From NCBI GenBank assembly GCA_034678485.1, contig JAXDBU010000092.1:1-64000 (forward strand): a DNA stretch of 64,000 bases. The letters run 5' to 3'. This document shows positions 25,312 to 34,668 of the stretch, piece after piece. A program made the translations under genes and the position numbers. This stretch comes from PLanc-01 sp034678485 (GTDB lineage Bacteria; Planctomycetota; Phycisphaerae; Sedimentisphaerales; Anaerobacaceae). Within the stretch, counting starts at the first letter, position 1. Each line of letters opens with the position of its first letter. Under the pieces are notes generated by a model. It searched no databases. It was not told where the DNA came from and worked only from the letters and a program-made list of their open reading frames with translations.

Positions 25312-27291
25312 ATGGCACCAGAGAAGGCGATCAGTTCGCTAATGACGGAGACGCGGACGTTTGCACCGCCGGAGCACATCAGGAAAACGGCCTATGTATC
25401 CAGCGTGGAGCAGTATAAGAAGATGTGGGAGCGGTCGATCAACGATCCCGATGGATTCTGGCTCGAGCAAGCCCAGTCGCTGACGTGGTTCAAGAGGCCG
25501 ACGGAGAGTCTGCGGTACACCTGGGACACTGCTGCCCGCAAGATAGAGCACACATGGTTCGCCGACGGGCAAATCAATGTCTCCTACAATTGTCTGGACC
25601 GCCATCTCAGTACCCCAGTGGCCAAGAAGACGGCGCTGATCTGGCAGGGTGAAATCGACTCGGCCGTCAGGAAGTATACCTACGAGCAGCTTCACAAAGA
25701 AGTCTGCAAGTTCGCCAATGTGCTGAAGAGCAAGGGGATTCGCAAGGGCGACCGTGTCGCGATCTACATGCCCATGATCCCGGAACTGCCCATCGCGATG
25801 CTTGCGTGCGCCCGCATCGGCGCCATCCACTCCATTATCTTCGGCGGCTTCAGCGCCGATGCGCTGGAGGGTCGAATCAACGACTCCGACTGCCGGGTGC
25901 TGATCACGGCGAACGTCTCGCTCCGCGCCGGCAAACATATCCCCCTCAAGGCCATCGCCGACGAGGCGCTCCGCAAGACCCCATCGATCGAGAACGTCAT
26001 CGTTGTCAAGGTGACGGACGATCCCTGCGCCATGCAGCAAGACCGCGACACCTGGTACGAAGACGAGATCGCCAAAGCCAAAGACCAGTGCGAAGCCGAG
26101 AAGATGAATGCGGAAGACCCGCTGTTCATCCTTTATACCTCCGGCTCCACCGGCAAACCCAAGGGCGTCGTCCATACGACCGCCGGCTACCTGCTGCACG
26201 TCGCGCTGAGCCACAAGGTCATCTTCGACGTCCATGACCGGGACATCTACTGGTGCACTGCCGATATCGGCTGGGTGACCGGACACAGCTACATCGTCTA
26301 TGGTCCGCTGGCCAACGGGGCCACGACTCTGATGTTCGAAGGCGTTCCCACCTATCCGGACGCCGGACGATTCTGGCAGGTCTGCGACAAGTTCGGCGTA
26401 ACGGTGTTCTATACGGCTCCCACCGCGATTCGCTCGCTCATGCGCCTCGGCGACGAGTGGCCCGCCAAGTACAAGCTGGATACGCTGAGGATTCTGGGCA
26501 CGGTCGGCGAGCCGATCAATCCGGAAGCCTGGATATGGTACTACAAGCACATCGGTCACGAGCGATGTCCGATCGTCGACACGTGGTGGCAAACGGAAAC
26601 CGGCGGCATTCTGATCACGCCGTTGCCCGGCGCATTCACGCTCAAACCGGGAAGCGCCACCCGGCCTTTCTTCGGCGTCGATCCGGTCCTGCTGCGCGAT
26701 GACGCCAGCCAGTGCGGCCCGAACGAAGGGGGTAAGCTCTGTATCCGCAGGCCCTGGCCGGGCATGATGCGAACCATGTGGGGCGACCACGACCGATTCA
26801 TCGACACGTACTTCACCATGTTCCCGGATCAGTACTTCACCGGCGACGGCTGCCGTGTCGATCCGGACGGCGATTACTGGCTCATGGGGCGAATCGATGA
26901 CGTCGTCAACGTCTCCGGCCACCGCATCGGAACCGCGGAGGTCGAGAGCGCCCTGGTGAGCCATGCCAAAGTGGCTGAGGCCGCGGTGACTCCCATGCCG
27001 CACGAGATCAAGGGGCAGGCCCTTTACGCGTTCGTCACCGTCAAGGAGGGCATCCACGAGAGCGACGATCTCAAGAAGGAGCTGGTCAGCCACGTCCGCA
27101 AGGAGATCGGCCCGATCGCGGTGCCGGACGTGATCCAGTTCGCGCCGGCCCTGCCGAAAACGCGGTCCGGCAAAATCATGCGGCGAATCCTCCGCAAGAT
27201 CGCCGAGAACAGCACGGACAACCTCGGCGACATCACGACCCTCGCTGATCCGAGTGTCGTGGACGTCCTGGTCAAGGGCCGAGGCAAGTGA
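25312..27291 (+). CDS. acs: Acetyl-CoA synthetase (AMP-forming)
   Basis: 659 residues. It converts acetate, ATP and CoA to acetyl-CoA, AMP and PPi. Adenylate-forming motifs are complete: YTSGSTGKPKGVVH, DTWWQTETGG, GRIDDVVNVSGHRIGTAE, and the C-terminal TRSGKIMRR with Lys621, the position that Pat/AcuA acetylate and AcuC/CobB deacetylate in other bacteria. AAGGAG precedes the ATG; frames extending upstream have no support. It is followed by a long hairpin and an OFA-type transporter, and it faces an operon containing an AcuC-like deacetylase. Confidence 0.97.
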   Translation: MAPEKAISSLMTETRTFAPPEHIRKTAYVSSVEQYKKMWERSINDPDGFWLEQAQSLTWFKRPTESLRYTWDTAARKIEHTWFADGQINVSYNCLDRHLSTPVAKKTALIWQGEIDSAVRKYTYEQLHKEVCKFANVLKSKGIRKGDRVAIYMPMIPELPIAMLACARIGAIHSIIFGGFSADALEGRINDSDCRVLITANVSLRAGKHIPLKAIADEALRKTPSIENVIVVKVTDDPCAMQQDRDTWYEDEIAKAKDQCEAEKMNAEDPLFILYTSGSTGKPKGVVHTTAGYLLHVALSHKVIFDVHDRDIYWCTADIGWVTGHSYIVYGPLANGATTLMFEGVPTYPDAGRFWQVCDKFGVTVFYTAPTAIRSLMRLGDEWPAKYKLDTLRILGTVGEPINPEAWIWYYKHIGHERCPIVDTWWQTETGGILITPLPGAFTLKPGSATRPFFGVDPVLLRDDASQCGPNEGGKLCIRRPWPGMMRTMWGDHDRFIDTYFTMFPDQYFTGDGCRVDPDGDYWLMGRIDDVVNVSGHRIGTAEVESALVSHAKVAEAAVTPMPHEIKGQALYAFVTVKEGIHESDDLKKELVSHVRKEIGPIAVPDVIQFAPALPKTRSGKIMRRILRKIAENSTDNLGDITTLADPSVVDVLVKGRGK

Positions 27292-27298
27292 CCTCCCC

Positions 27299-27343
27299 AG
27301 GATGATGGATGATTGGAATCGATGCCCAATCATCCATCATCCT
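27299..27343. other. 18-bp perfect hairpin between acs and the transporter gene
   Basis: Arms AGGATGATGGATGATTGG and its exact complement are separated by a 9-base loop. There is no T-run on either side, so it is not a classical terminator. It may protect the acs transcript or reduce transporter expression. Confidence 0.85.
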
Positions 27344-27372
27344 TCAGCAATCCCCCATTCCAAGGAGCAACC

Positions 27373-28644
27373 ATGGTTGATCTGGCGGCACAACAGAGCG
27401 ATCTCGTCCGAGACCCGGCAACCCGCCGGGGGTGGGTGGTGACCATCGCAGGCACAGGCATCAACCTGGCCTTGGGTGTGCTGTATTCCTGGAGCGTCAT
27501 CAGCAAGGAAATCCCCGCGGACTGGGCCTGGACCGAAGCAGGCAAATCATTGCCATACTCGGTCGCCTGTCTGGTGTTCGCGCTGGTCATGGTGCCCGCC
27601 GGACGCATGCAGGATCGAATCGGCCCCCGATTCGTCGCCACGATTGGAGGCATCCTGGTGGGGATCGGCATGATCGTAGCCAGTCGCACGACATCCTCGC
27701 TCGGATTCGCCCTCGGATTCGGGTTGCTTGCAGGGGCGGGCATCGGATTCGGATACGCGGCCGCCACCCCGCCGGCGGTGAAGTGGTTCTCCGCCGCACG
27801 AACGGGACTCATTGCCGGCATCGTCGTGTCGGGCTTCGGCCTGGCCAGCGTCTACGTGGCGCCCCTGGCCAAGGCACTCATCAAATCGCACGGCGTTCCT
27901 GCGACCATGTTGACGCTGGGCATAGGGTTTCTGGTGCTCGTCGTCGTCCTGGCCCAGTTGCTGCGCGTGCCCCCCAAGGGGTACGTGCCTGCGGGCACCA
28001 AGCCGGCCGCAGCGGGTGCGGCCGCCAGGAAAGACGACTTTGCACCCAGGGAGGTCCTGCGGACCTGGCAGTTCTATGTCCTGTGGTTCATGTACGCCTG
28101 CGGGGCCGGAGCGGGCCTGATGATTATTTCCAAACTGGCCACGATGGCGCAAGTCCAAGCCGGCGTGAAACTGGGCTTCATCCTGGTCGCTGTGCTGGCC
28201 GTGGGCAACGGCGCCGGACGCATCGTAGCCGGCATGCTGTCGGACAAGATCGGCAGGAAGACGACGCTGTTCTGCTGCTTCGTGTTCCAGGCCGTCCTGA
28301 TCATCGTCCTGTCGCAGGCCAAGACGGGCACTGTCTTCGGTGGAAGCGTAGCGCTCGCGATTCTGTCGGCGCTGATCGGCGCCAACTACGGAGCGAACCT
28401 GTCGCTGTTCCCATCCGTCACCAAGGACTTCTTTGGCCTGAAGAACTTCGGCATGAACTATGGATTGGTCTTCACGGCCTGGGGACTGGGCGGCTTCATG
28501 CTCTCGCTTCTGGCCGGCAAGGTCTACGACGCGACCCAGACATTCACTTTCGCCTACTACTGCTCGGCAGGATTGCTGATCGCCGCCGCCGCGGTGACCT
28601 TCCTGGTCAAATCCCCACAGCACCAGAACCCATCCGCGACGTAG
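27373..28644 (+). CDS. MFS transporter, OFA (oxalate/formate antiporter) type
   Basis: 423 residues with twelve predicted helices. The N-terminal RGWVVTIAGTGINLALGVLY segment and MFS motif-A-like DRIGPR and DKIGRKTT loops fit the OFA family, whose members carry small carboxylates such as oxalate, formate or lactate. Position just downstream of acs suggests acetate or another short-chain acid as substrate. CAAGGAG precedes the ATG. Confidence 0.82.
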   Translation: MVDLAAQQSDLVRDPATRRGWVVTIAGTGINLALGVLYSWSVISKEIPADWAWTEAGKSLPYSVACLVFALVMVPAGRMQDRIGPRFVATIGGILVGIGMIVASRTTSSLGFALGFGLLAGAGIGFGYAAATPPAVKWFSAARTGLIAGIVVSGFGLASVYVAPLAKALIKSHGVPATMLTLGIGFLVLVVVLAQLLRVPPKGYVPAGTKPAAAGAAARKDDFAPREVLRTWQFYVLWFMYACGAGAGLMIISKLATMAQVQAGVKLGFILVAVLAVGNGAGRIVAGMLSDKIGRKTTLFCCFVFQAVLIIVLSQAKTGTVFGGSVALAILSALIGANYGANLSLFPSVTKDFFGLKNFGMNYGLVFTAWGLGGFMLSLLAGKVYDATQTFTFAYYCSAGLLIAAAAVTFLVKSPQHQNPSAT

Positions 28645-28727
28645 GCGAATCCCGGAAATGGACACGCGATTGCAGGACAGCGCACAGGACGGACCTCCCG
28701 TACGCTGTCCGTCTCCGGGGCTGCGTC

Positions 28728-29864
28728 TCACAGGCCATGAAGGGGAAAGACCTTGGCCTTGATCGTCTCGATGGATGCCTCCAGGGCCGGCAGGACCATC
28801 TCCCGTTGCTGACTCGTCACAGGCAGTTCCCTGTCACGAAGTCCCCCCTGCCAATCCGTGCTTTGGAGCATGACCCCACCGATGCTGGCGTCCATGCCCA
28901 CGTCGAGATCCTGTCCCGAGAGGACCGTCCAGGCCAGCGCCCACGCCCGCACGGTGTTCTCGACGTGGTATCCGCCGCCGCCGGTCGCCAGGATCGGCTT
29001 GTTGAACCGCAGGAGGTGATTGATGACCTCGACGTACACGTTGTTCGTCAGTTGCAGATGAGCCAGAGGGTCGCCCGCGAGGGTGTCCGCGCCCAGTTCG
29101 AAGACGATCACATCGGGATTGTACCTCCCGACGAGGGGCAGGACGATCTCCTCGAACGCACAGAGATATGCCCGGTCGAAGGTCCCGACGGGCAGCGGGA
29201 GATTCACGCAGTACCCCTGGCCTTCTCCCTCGCCGATCTCGTCCTCGAAGCCGGTCCCGGGAAACAGCGTTCTGGGATTCTCGTGAAGCGAGATCGTCAT
29301 CACGTCGGGGCGGTCATAGAATTTCGCGGCCACCCCATCCCCATTGTGGACATCTACATCCAGATAAAGGACCCGCTTGCCTGCTTCCGCCAGAACCGCA
29401 CAGGCGAGGGCATTGTCATTCACATAGCAGAAGCCGGCCGCTTTCTCCGGGAACGCGTGATGGTAGCCGCCGGACGGGTTGAACGCAATTCGAGCGTCCC
29501 CGGAGAGAATCATCTCGGCACCCACCAGAGTCCCTCCGGCAGCGAGCACCGCGTAGTCGTACATCCCGTGGAAGATCGGACAATCGGACGTCCCGATACC
29601 CATATGCAGCGCGTTCAGCTCCCACTTGCCCTTCTGGGCGCTCTGGAGCGCGTGCAGGTAGCGAGCGGAATGGAACCTCTTCAGGACCGTTCGCGGCGCA
29701 GGCGTCGGCGGCACCTCACGCGACGTCTCGCTCCAGAGCAATCCCATGGTGTACAGGACCCTTCGGGTGCGTCCGGCTCGTTCGGTCTTGAACGGGCAGT
29801 CCTCAGGATAGCGGTATTTCTCGATCTCTTCCGAGTGGATAAATACGGCTTTTCGTGTGGACAA
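28728..29864 (-). CDS. acuC: Histone-deacetylase-family protein, AcuC-like
   Basis: 378 residues. Zn-dependent deacetylase of the class I HDAC fold: YHHAF (catalytic histidine pair), GFCYVND, the zinc-binding DVDVHNGDG, and GADTLAGDPLAHLQLT with another zinc-binding aspartate. AcuC removes acetyl groups from acetyl-CoA synthetase in Bacillus. The start appears to be TTG with GAGG five bases upstream. It is the last gene of an operon with ADP-forming acetyl-CoA synthetase and the CoA-transferase/GNAT fusion, and is convergent with acs, its probable target. Removal of acetyl groups from sugars or polyamines remains possible. Confidence 0.88.
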   Translation of the reverse strand: MSTRKAVFIHSEEIEKYRYPEDCPFKTERAGRTRRVLYTMGLLWSETSREVPPTPAPRTVLKRFHSARYLHALQSAQKGKWELNALHMGIGTSDCPIFHGMYDYAVLAAGGTLVGAEMILSGDARIAFNPSGGYHHAFPEKAAGFCYVNDNALACAVLAEAGKRVLYLDVDVHNGDGVAAKFYDRPDVMTISLHENPRTLFPGTGFEDEIGEGEGQGYCVNLPLPVGTFDRAYLCAFEEIVLPLVGRYNPDVIVFELGADTLAGDPLAHLQLTNNVYVEVINHLLRFNKPILATGGGGYHVENTVRAWALAWTVLSGQDLDVGMDASIGGVMLQSTDWQGGLRDRELPVTSQQREMVLPALEASIETIKAKVFPLHGL

Positions 29865-29931
29865 TGGCGCCTCAATTCTCCACGCGCAGCATGGGCTGGC
29901 AGCCCCTGAGAATACAGCCGGGACGGCCGGG

Positions 29932-31803
29932 CTATTCTTCCTTCTTGGTTATGTCGTAAGAGATGTTGTACACGTCCCCATCAAACTCGACGTTGACGCG
30001 ATACCCGGAGTTCTGGAAGACCGCCAGCATGGGCCGGTTCTCGGACATCACCTTCGCGTAGAACCGCTTCACGCCCCGCTGTCGAGCCACCTGCGTGATG
30101 TACTCCAGCAGGAACGTGCCCATGCCCTTGGCCTGCCATTCGTCCTGGACGAGGAACGCCACTTCCGCTGCCTGCGTCTTGGGGTCGAGGTAGTACTGGG
30201 CGATGGCAACGATGTCCTCGCCGCCGGGACCCGGAACGACACCGACGATCGCCAGGTTGTTCCGATAGTCGATATTGGTCAACTGCTGGACGTCCTTGTG
30301 CGGAAACGCCATCGTTTGCGTCATGTAGCGGGTCCGCACCGACTGCTCGCTCAGCGAGTACAGCATCTCGGATAGCGCCGGCTCGTCCACCGGCTTGATC
30401 GGCCGGAAGAAGATCTCCGTCCCGTCGCGCAGCGTCGCGTAGTGTTCGAGATCCTCGGGGTAATTCACCTGGTCCCAGGACAGCTCGATCTGGTCCTGGT
30501 AGATATAGTTCCTGGCTTTGGCGGCCTGCATCAGCCCCCTGCGGAACTTCGGATGCGCGATGTTGATCAGGTCGAGGACGCGCTGGCGAATGCTCTTGCC
30601 GTGCAGGTAGGCGATGCCGTACTCGGTGACGACGTAGTGGACGTCGCCTCGCGTGGTGACAACGCCGGCCCCCTCGGTGAGCTGCGGCACGATCCGCGAC
30701 ACCTGGCCGTCCCGGGCGGTCGAGGGCATCGCGATCACCGCCTTGCCCCCTCTGCTCCTGACGGCGCCGCGGATGAAGTCCACCTGCCCTCCGATACCGC
30801 TGTAGAATCTGTAGCCGAGCGAATCTGCACAGACCTGGCCGGTCAGGTCGATCTCCAGACCGACGTTGATCGCGACCATCTTGTCGTGCTGCGCGATGAT
30901 GTTCACGTCATTAACGTACTCGGTGGGGTAGAACTCAAACATCGGGTTGTTGTTGATGTAGTCGTAGAGTCTCTGCGAACCCATGCAGAAGCTGGCGACG
31001 ATCTTGCCGCGGTTGAGCGACTTCTTGGCACACGTGATGGCGCCGCACTCGATCAGCTCGATAATCCAGTCGCTGAACATCTCCGTGTGGACGCCGAGGT
31101 CTTTCTTATAGACGAGGTACTCCGCCAGCGCCTGGGGGATTCGCCCGATCCCGCACTCGATGGTGCTGCCGTCTTCCACCAACTGGGCGACGTTCTGCCC
31201 GATCCGGCGCAACGTCTCGTCGGGCTCGGGGATCGGAATCTGGAGCATCGGCTCATCGTGCGGAACGAGGACGTCGATCGTGTTGACGTGGAGGAACCCG
31301 TTGCCGTGCGTCCGCGGCATGTTGCTGTTCACTTGGGCGATCACGTAGCGGGCGTTGGCTGCAGCGGCCTGGACGATGTCCACGGACACGCCGAGACTGC
31401 ACAAGCCGTTGACATCCGGCGGCGTCACCGAGATCAGCGCCACATCGACCGGAATCCGCCCGGTCTCGAATTCCATCGGAATCTCGGACAGGAAGATCGG
31501 CGTATAGTCCCCGATCCCTCGCTCCAGCGCATCACGCACGTTTTCCGAGATGAAGAAGCTGTTCATCTTGAACTTCTCGCGGAACTTCTCGTGCGCGTAG
31601 GGCGCCTCGCCCATCGTCAACAGATGCACGATATGGGCATCGTAGATGTGATCGGAGTACTCGACCAACGCTTCGACAAGATGCTGGGGCTGACCGCAGC
31701 CGGTCCCAACGAAGATGCTGTGGCCCGATTTGATGAGCTTCATGGCCGCCGCAGCGGTCTTGATCTTGTCTTTGTACTTTGCTTTCCAGTCGAATTCTTG
31801 CAT
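29932..31803 (-). CDS. Acetyl-CoA hydrolase/transferase fused to a GNAT acetyltransferase
   Basis: 623 residues. Residues 1 to about 450 are a 4-hydroxybutyrate/acetate CoA-transferase-type domain (FVGTGCGQPQHL, GIGRIPQAL, and VTEYGIAYLHGKS). Residues about 460-623 form a GNAT N-acetyltransferase with the acetyl-CoA loop QAKGMGTFLL and NSGYRVN near the end. This differs from Salmonella Pat, in which the GNAT is fused to an ADP-forming synthetase-like domain. The gene starts one base after the synthetase stop, so the two proteins are made together. The GNAT may acetylate Acs or other metabolic enzymes; this is inference. Confidence 0.9.
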   Translation of the reverse strand: MQEFDWKAKYKDKIKTAAAAMKLIKSGHSIFVGTGCGQPQHLVEALVEYSDHIYDAHIVHLLTMGEAPYAHEKFREKFKMNSFFISENVRDALERGIGDYTPIFLSEIPMEFETGRIPVDVALISVTPPDVNGLCSLGVSVDIVQAAAANARYVIAQVNSNMPRTHGNGFLHVNTIDVLVPHDEPMLQIPIPEPDETLRRIGQNVAQLVEDGSTIECGIGRIPQALAEYLVYKKDLGVHTEMFSDWIIELIECGAITCAKKSLNRGKIVASFCMGSQRLYDYINNNPMFEFYPTEYVNDVNIIAQHDKMVAINVGLEIDLTGQVCADSLGYRFYSGIGGQVDFIRGAVRSRGGKAVIAMPSTARDGQVSRIVPQLTEGAGVVTTRGDVHYVVTEYGIAYLHGKSIRQRVLDLINIAHPKFRRGLMQAAKARNYIYQDQIELSWDQVNYPEDLEHYATLRDGTEIFFRPIKPVDEPALSEMLYSLSEQSVRTRYMTQTMAFPHKDVQQLTNIDYRNNLAIVGVVPGPGGEDIVAIAQYYLDPKTQAAEVAFLVQDEWQAKGMGTFLLEYITQVARQRGVKRFYAKVMSENRPMLAVFQNSGYRVNVEFDGDVYNISYDITKKEE

Positions 31804-31804
31804 G

Positions 31805-33919
31805 TCATTTCTTCTCTAAGCTAATGCGGGCATCCACGGCGATCGAGGTCGTGCCGGGCGCGCCGACTACATAGGGATTGATATCCATCTCTTTGATCTC
31901 GGGGAACTCGGTCACCAACTGGGAAACCCTCTGGAGTCCCTCGGCAATCATCTCGATGTCCACGCCTTCCTGGCCGCGGACCCCCTGGAGAATCCTGTAC
32001 GTCTTGGTGGCCACGAGCATCTGCTTGGCCTCTTCGGCCGTCAGAGGGGCCAGATAGAAGGAAACGTCCTTGAGCACCTCGACCAGGACGCCGCCCATGC
32101 CGAACATCATCAACGGCCCGAACTGCGGGTCGCGGTGCATGCCGATGATGACCTCCTTGCCGCTCGTGCGAACCATCTCCTGGACGAGCACGCCCAGGAT
32201 CTTCGCCTCCGGCTTCTTCTTGGGAATCCGGTACATCATCAGGTCGAAGGCGTCCTTGACCTCCTGTTCGCTCTTCAGTCCCACTTTCACGCCGCCGACG
32301 TCGGACTTGTGCAGGATGTCGGGCGACCAGATCTTCAGCACGACCGGATAGCCAAGCTGCTGGGCGATGCTGCCCGCCTGGTCCGCGGTCGTGGCGATCG
32401 AGCCTCTCGGCGTGGCGAAGCCGTACGCCTCGATGATGTCCTTGGCCTCCGCCTCGCCGATATCGAGCAATCCCTGGCGGAGGTGCCGCTCCACGATGCT
32501 CTCGACCTTGCGACGGTTGACGGAGAACAGACGGACCACGCGCTTGGGTCGGCCCTTCCACCGCACGTACTCGCACATGACGTACAGCGTCGCAACGGCG
32601 CTCTCCGGAGAATCATATTGCGGGATTCCGCCCTTGCGCAGGACTTGGATTCCCGGCTCCACCTTGGCGGCGCCGAGGAAGCAGGCGAGAATGGGCTTGC
32701 CCTTCTTCTTGGCGATCCTGACGAGGGCCTCGGCAGTTTCCTTGCTCTGCGTCATGGCCTGCGGCGTCAGGAGCACAACCGCCGCATCGACATTCGGGTC
32801 GTCCAGAACCACGTCGAACGCATACTCGTAGCGATCGGCCAGCGCGTCGCCCAGCACATCGACCGGGTTGTGCACATTGGCTGCCGCCGGCAGTTTCTCG
32901 GCCAGCTTCTTCTTCGTCTCGTCGGTCAGCTTCGCAAAAGTCAGGCCTTTCTGCTCGATGGCGTCGGCGGCCATGATGCCCGGCCCTCCGGCGTTCGTGA
33001 TGACGACCACGTTCCGCCCTTTGGGTAACGGCTGATTGGCGAACGCCTGGGCGAAATCGAACTGCTCTTTGATCGATTCGCAGCGAATGACGCCGGCCCG
33101 CGTGAACGCAGACTCATAGGCGACATCGCCGCCAGCCAGGCTGCCCGTGTGGGAGGATGCCGCCTTCGCGCCGGCCGCGGTCCGGCCGGACTTCATCAGC
33201 AGAATCGGCTTCTTCTGGGAAATCTGCTCGGCCTCTCGAACGAACGCGTTGCCATCCGTGATGCTTTCGAGATAGCCGGCGATGACCTTGGTCTCGCGCT
33301 GCGAGCCGAAAGCTTCGACCAAGTCCAGTTCGTCGACATCCGCCTTGTTGCCGATGCTGACCAAGCTGCTGAAGCCGATGCCATTGGCGTTGGCGGTGTC
33401 CAGGATCGCCGCCAGCAGGGCGCCAGACTGGGAGATATACGCGATTCCGCCGGGAACCGGAAGGTCGCCGCCGAAACAAGCGTTGAGCTTGTGGGATGGA
33501 GAAATCACGCCCAGGCAGTTCGGACCGACGAACCGAATCCCCGACCGCCTGGCAATCCGCACGATCTCTTCCTCGAGTTTCTTGCCCTCGGGGCCAACTT
33601 CCTTGAAACCCGCGGTGATGATGACGACGGATTTGACGTTGACCTTCGCACACTCTTCCAGCATACCCGCTACGAACTGGGCAGGCACGATGATGACCAC
33701 CAGTTCGGGCGTTTCCCCAATGGAAGCCAGGTCGGGATAGACCTTCAGGCCTTCAATCTCATCGGCTTTGGGGTTGATCGGGTAGATCTTGCCCGCGTAG
33801 CCGCCTGCGATCAGATTGATCAGAATCTCGTAGCCTACCTTGCCCTTCTGGCGGGAGGCCCCGATGATCGCAACCGACTTCGGGTTGAAAAACGTTTGAA
33901 GACTCATGCCGTTGTTCAT
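31805..33919 (-). CDS. ADP-forming acetyl-CoA synthetase (fused alpha-beta)
   Basis: 704 residues. It interconverts acetyl-CoA, ADP and phosphate with acetate, CoA and ATP, thus can make ATP by substrate-level phosphorylation. Domain order: CoA-binding Rossmann domain (SVAIIGASRQKGKVG near the N-terminus), succinyl-CoA-ligase-like domains with the phospho-histidine loop SHTGSLAG (His257), and a C-terminal ATP-grasp region with PVVLKIWSPDILHKSDVGGV. Both mobile histidines are present, which argues for an active enzyme. The start is 33919 or the ATG at 33907. First gene of the operon, behind a strong promoter. Confidence 0.93.
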   Translation of the reverse strand: MNNGMSLQTFFNPKSVAIIGASRQKGKVGYEILINLIAGGYAGKIYPINPKADEIEGLKVYPDLASIGETPELVVIIVPAQFVAGMLEECAKVNVKSVVIITAGFKEVGPEGKKLEEEIVRIARRSGIRFVGPNCLGVISPSHKLNACFGGDLPVPGGIAYISQSGALLAAILDTANANGIGFSSLVSIGNKADVDELDLVEAFGSQRETKVIAGYLESITDGNAFVREAEQISQKKPILLMKSGRTAAGAKAASSHTGSLAGGDVAYESAFTRAGVIRCESIKEQFDFAQAFANQPLPKGRNVVVITNAGGPGIMAADAIEQKGLTFAKLTDETKKKLAEKLPAAANVHNPVDVLGDALADRYEYAFDVVLDDPNVDAAVVLLTPQAMTQSKETAEALVRIAKKKGKPILACFLGAAKVEPGIQVLRKGGIPQYDSPESAVATLYVMCEYVRWKGRPKRVVRLFSVNRRKVESIVERHLRQGLLDIGEAEAKDIIEAYGFATPRGSIATTADQAGSIAQQLGYPVVLKIWSPDILHKSDVGGVKVGLKSEQEVKDAFDLMMYRIPKKKPEAKILGVLVQEMVRTSGKEVIIGMHRDPQFGPLMMFGMGGVLVEVLKDVSFYLAPLTAEEAKQMLVATKTYRILQGVRGQEGVDIEMIAEGLQRVSQLVTEFPEIKEMDINPYVVGAPGTTSIAVDARISLEKK

Positions 33920-33954
33920 CCTTTCTCAAGCAGGACCGCTCGGAAAAGCATTTG

Positions 33955-33983
33955 ATTATATTGAGTGTCGTGGCCGATTGCAA
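33955..33983 (-). promoter_or_regulatory. Promoter of the acetyl-CoA synthetase/CoA-transferase/acuC operon
   Basis: On the minus strand TTGCAA, a 17-base spacer and a perfect TATAAT. The start is predicted near 33948, about 30 bases before the first codon. Confidence 0.8.
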
Positions 33984-34668
33984 GACTATTTCACCGTGGG
34001 CAACACGCTTATCTCGTCTCTGACGACAATTTCTCTTGACAACGTGGATGTCGGCATGTACCAATGGCGTCCATGTCGGCTACGGCGAGACGCTTTGCCG
34101 TGGGACAGGGGTCGGATGGCTGCGCGGGGACAGCACGGATTCCGAGCCGCAAGGGATTGCTGTGACAGGACTGTATGGAGGAGCCTACGAGAACCGACTG
34201 ATTGGAAGCGATGGGGGTGCTTGAACAATCCGCATCTGGTGGCGTATTTCCTGTCGGTCGTGAGTCTTGTCACATCCCGACGACGTGTGTGATCGCAGGC
34301 CCAAGGAGGGCCGGGGATCCTCAAGGAAGGGAATCCATGGGGGGAGCAAGGAGGTGGACAACGATGGTGGCAATTGTTGTGTAGAACGGCAAAGAGAAGC
34401 TGTACTGGTCGAATCCTGGTAACATGAAACCGTGTACGCACTTCTTGCCGTGCGTTATTGCGAGTGAAGCTTTCTTCTGCGATTCGCCCTTACCGTCTGT
34501 CGTGGCGCAGAGTTTCTGTGACATGATGAGGGGGAGCGAGTTTTCTGCATGCGCCGGGAGATGATGCAATCCGAGGACGGGTATTCTTCGGGGATGCAGG
34601 CAGAATTGGCGAGCAGGGAAAGCCCTGATCCAATGTGCGGCGGCACGAGTGCAGAAAGAGGTATGTCT
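33984..34668. other. Intergenic region, no gene recognised
   Basis: About 680 bases. Reading frames present are Arg/His/Cys-rich and look like chance frames. Small hairpins occur (for example around GGATCCTCAAGGAAGGGAATCC). TTGACA at 34037 lacks a matching -10. Confidence 0.5.

Noticed and set aside
25190..25342. A 50-codon frame with AAAGGAGG upstream, possible leader peptide of acs.
   Set aside because: The binding site overlaps the predicted -10 box, so it would not be on the transcript; the peptide is Arg-rich and shows no attenuator features.
27432..29909. An 825-codon plus-strand frame across the transporter and acuC.
   Set aside because: It runs out of frame through one gene and antisense through the other, with no recognisable domain.
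34405..34425. TGGTCGAATCCTGG, resembling a tRNA T-arm.
   Set aside because: The flanks do not pair as a T-stem and no acceptor, D or anticodon arm could be found.
33986..34441. A 151-codon minus-strand frame in the gap before the first PAPGA gene.
   Set aside because: His/Arg/Pro/Cys-rich chance composition, no binding site, no domain.
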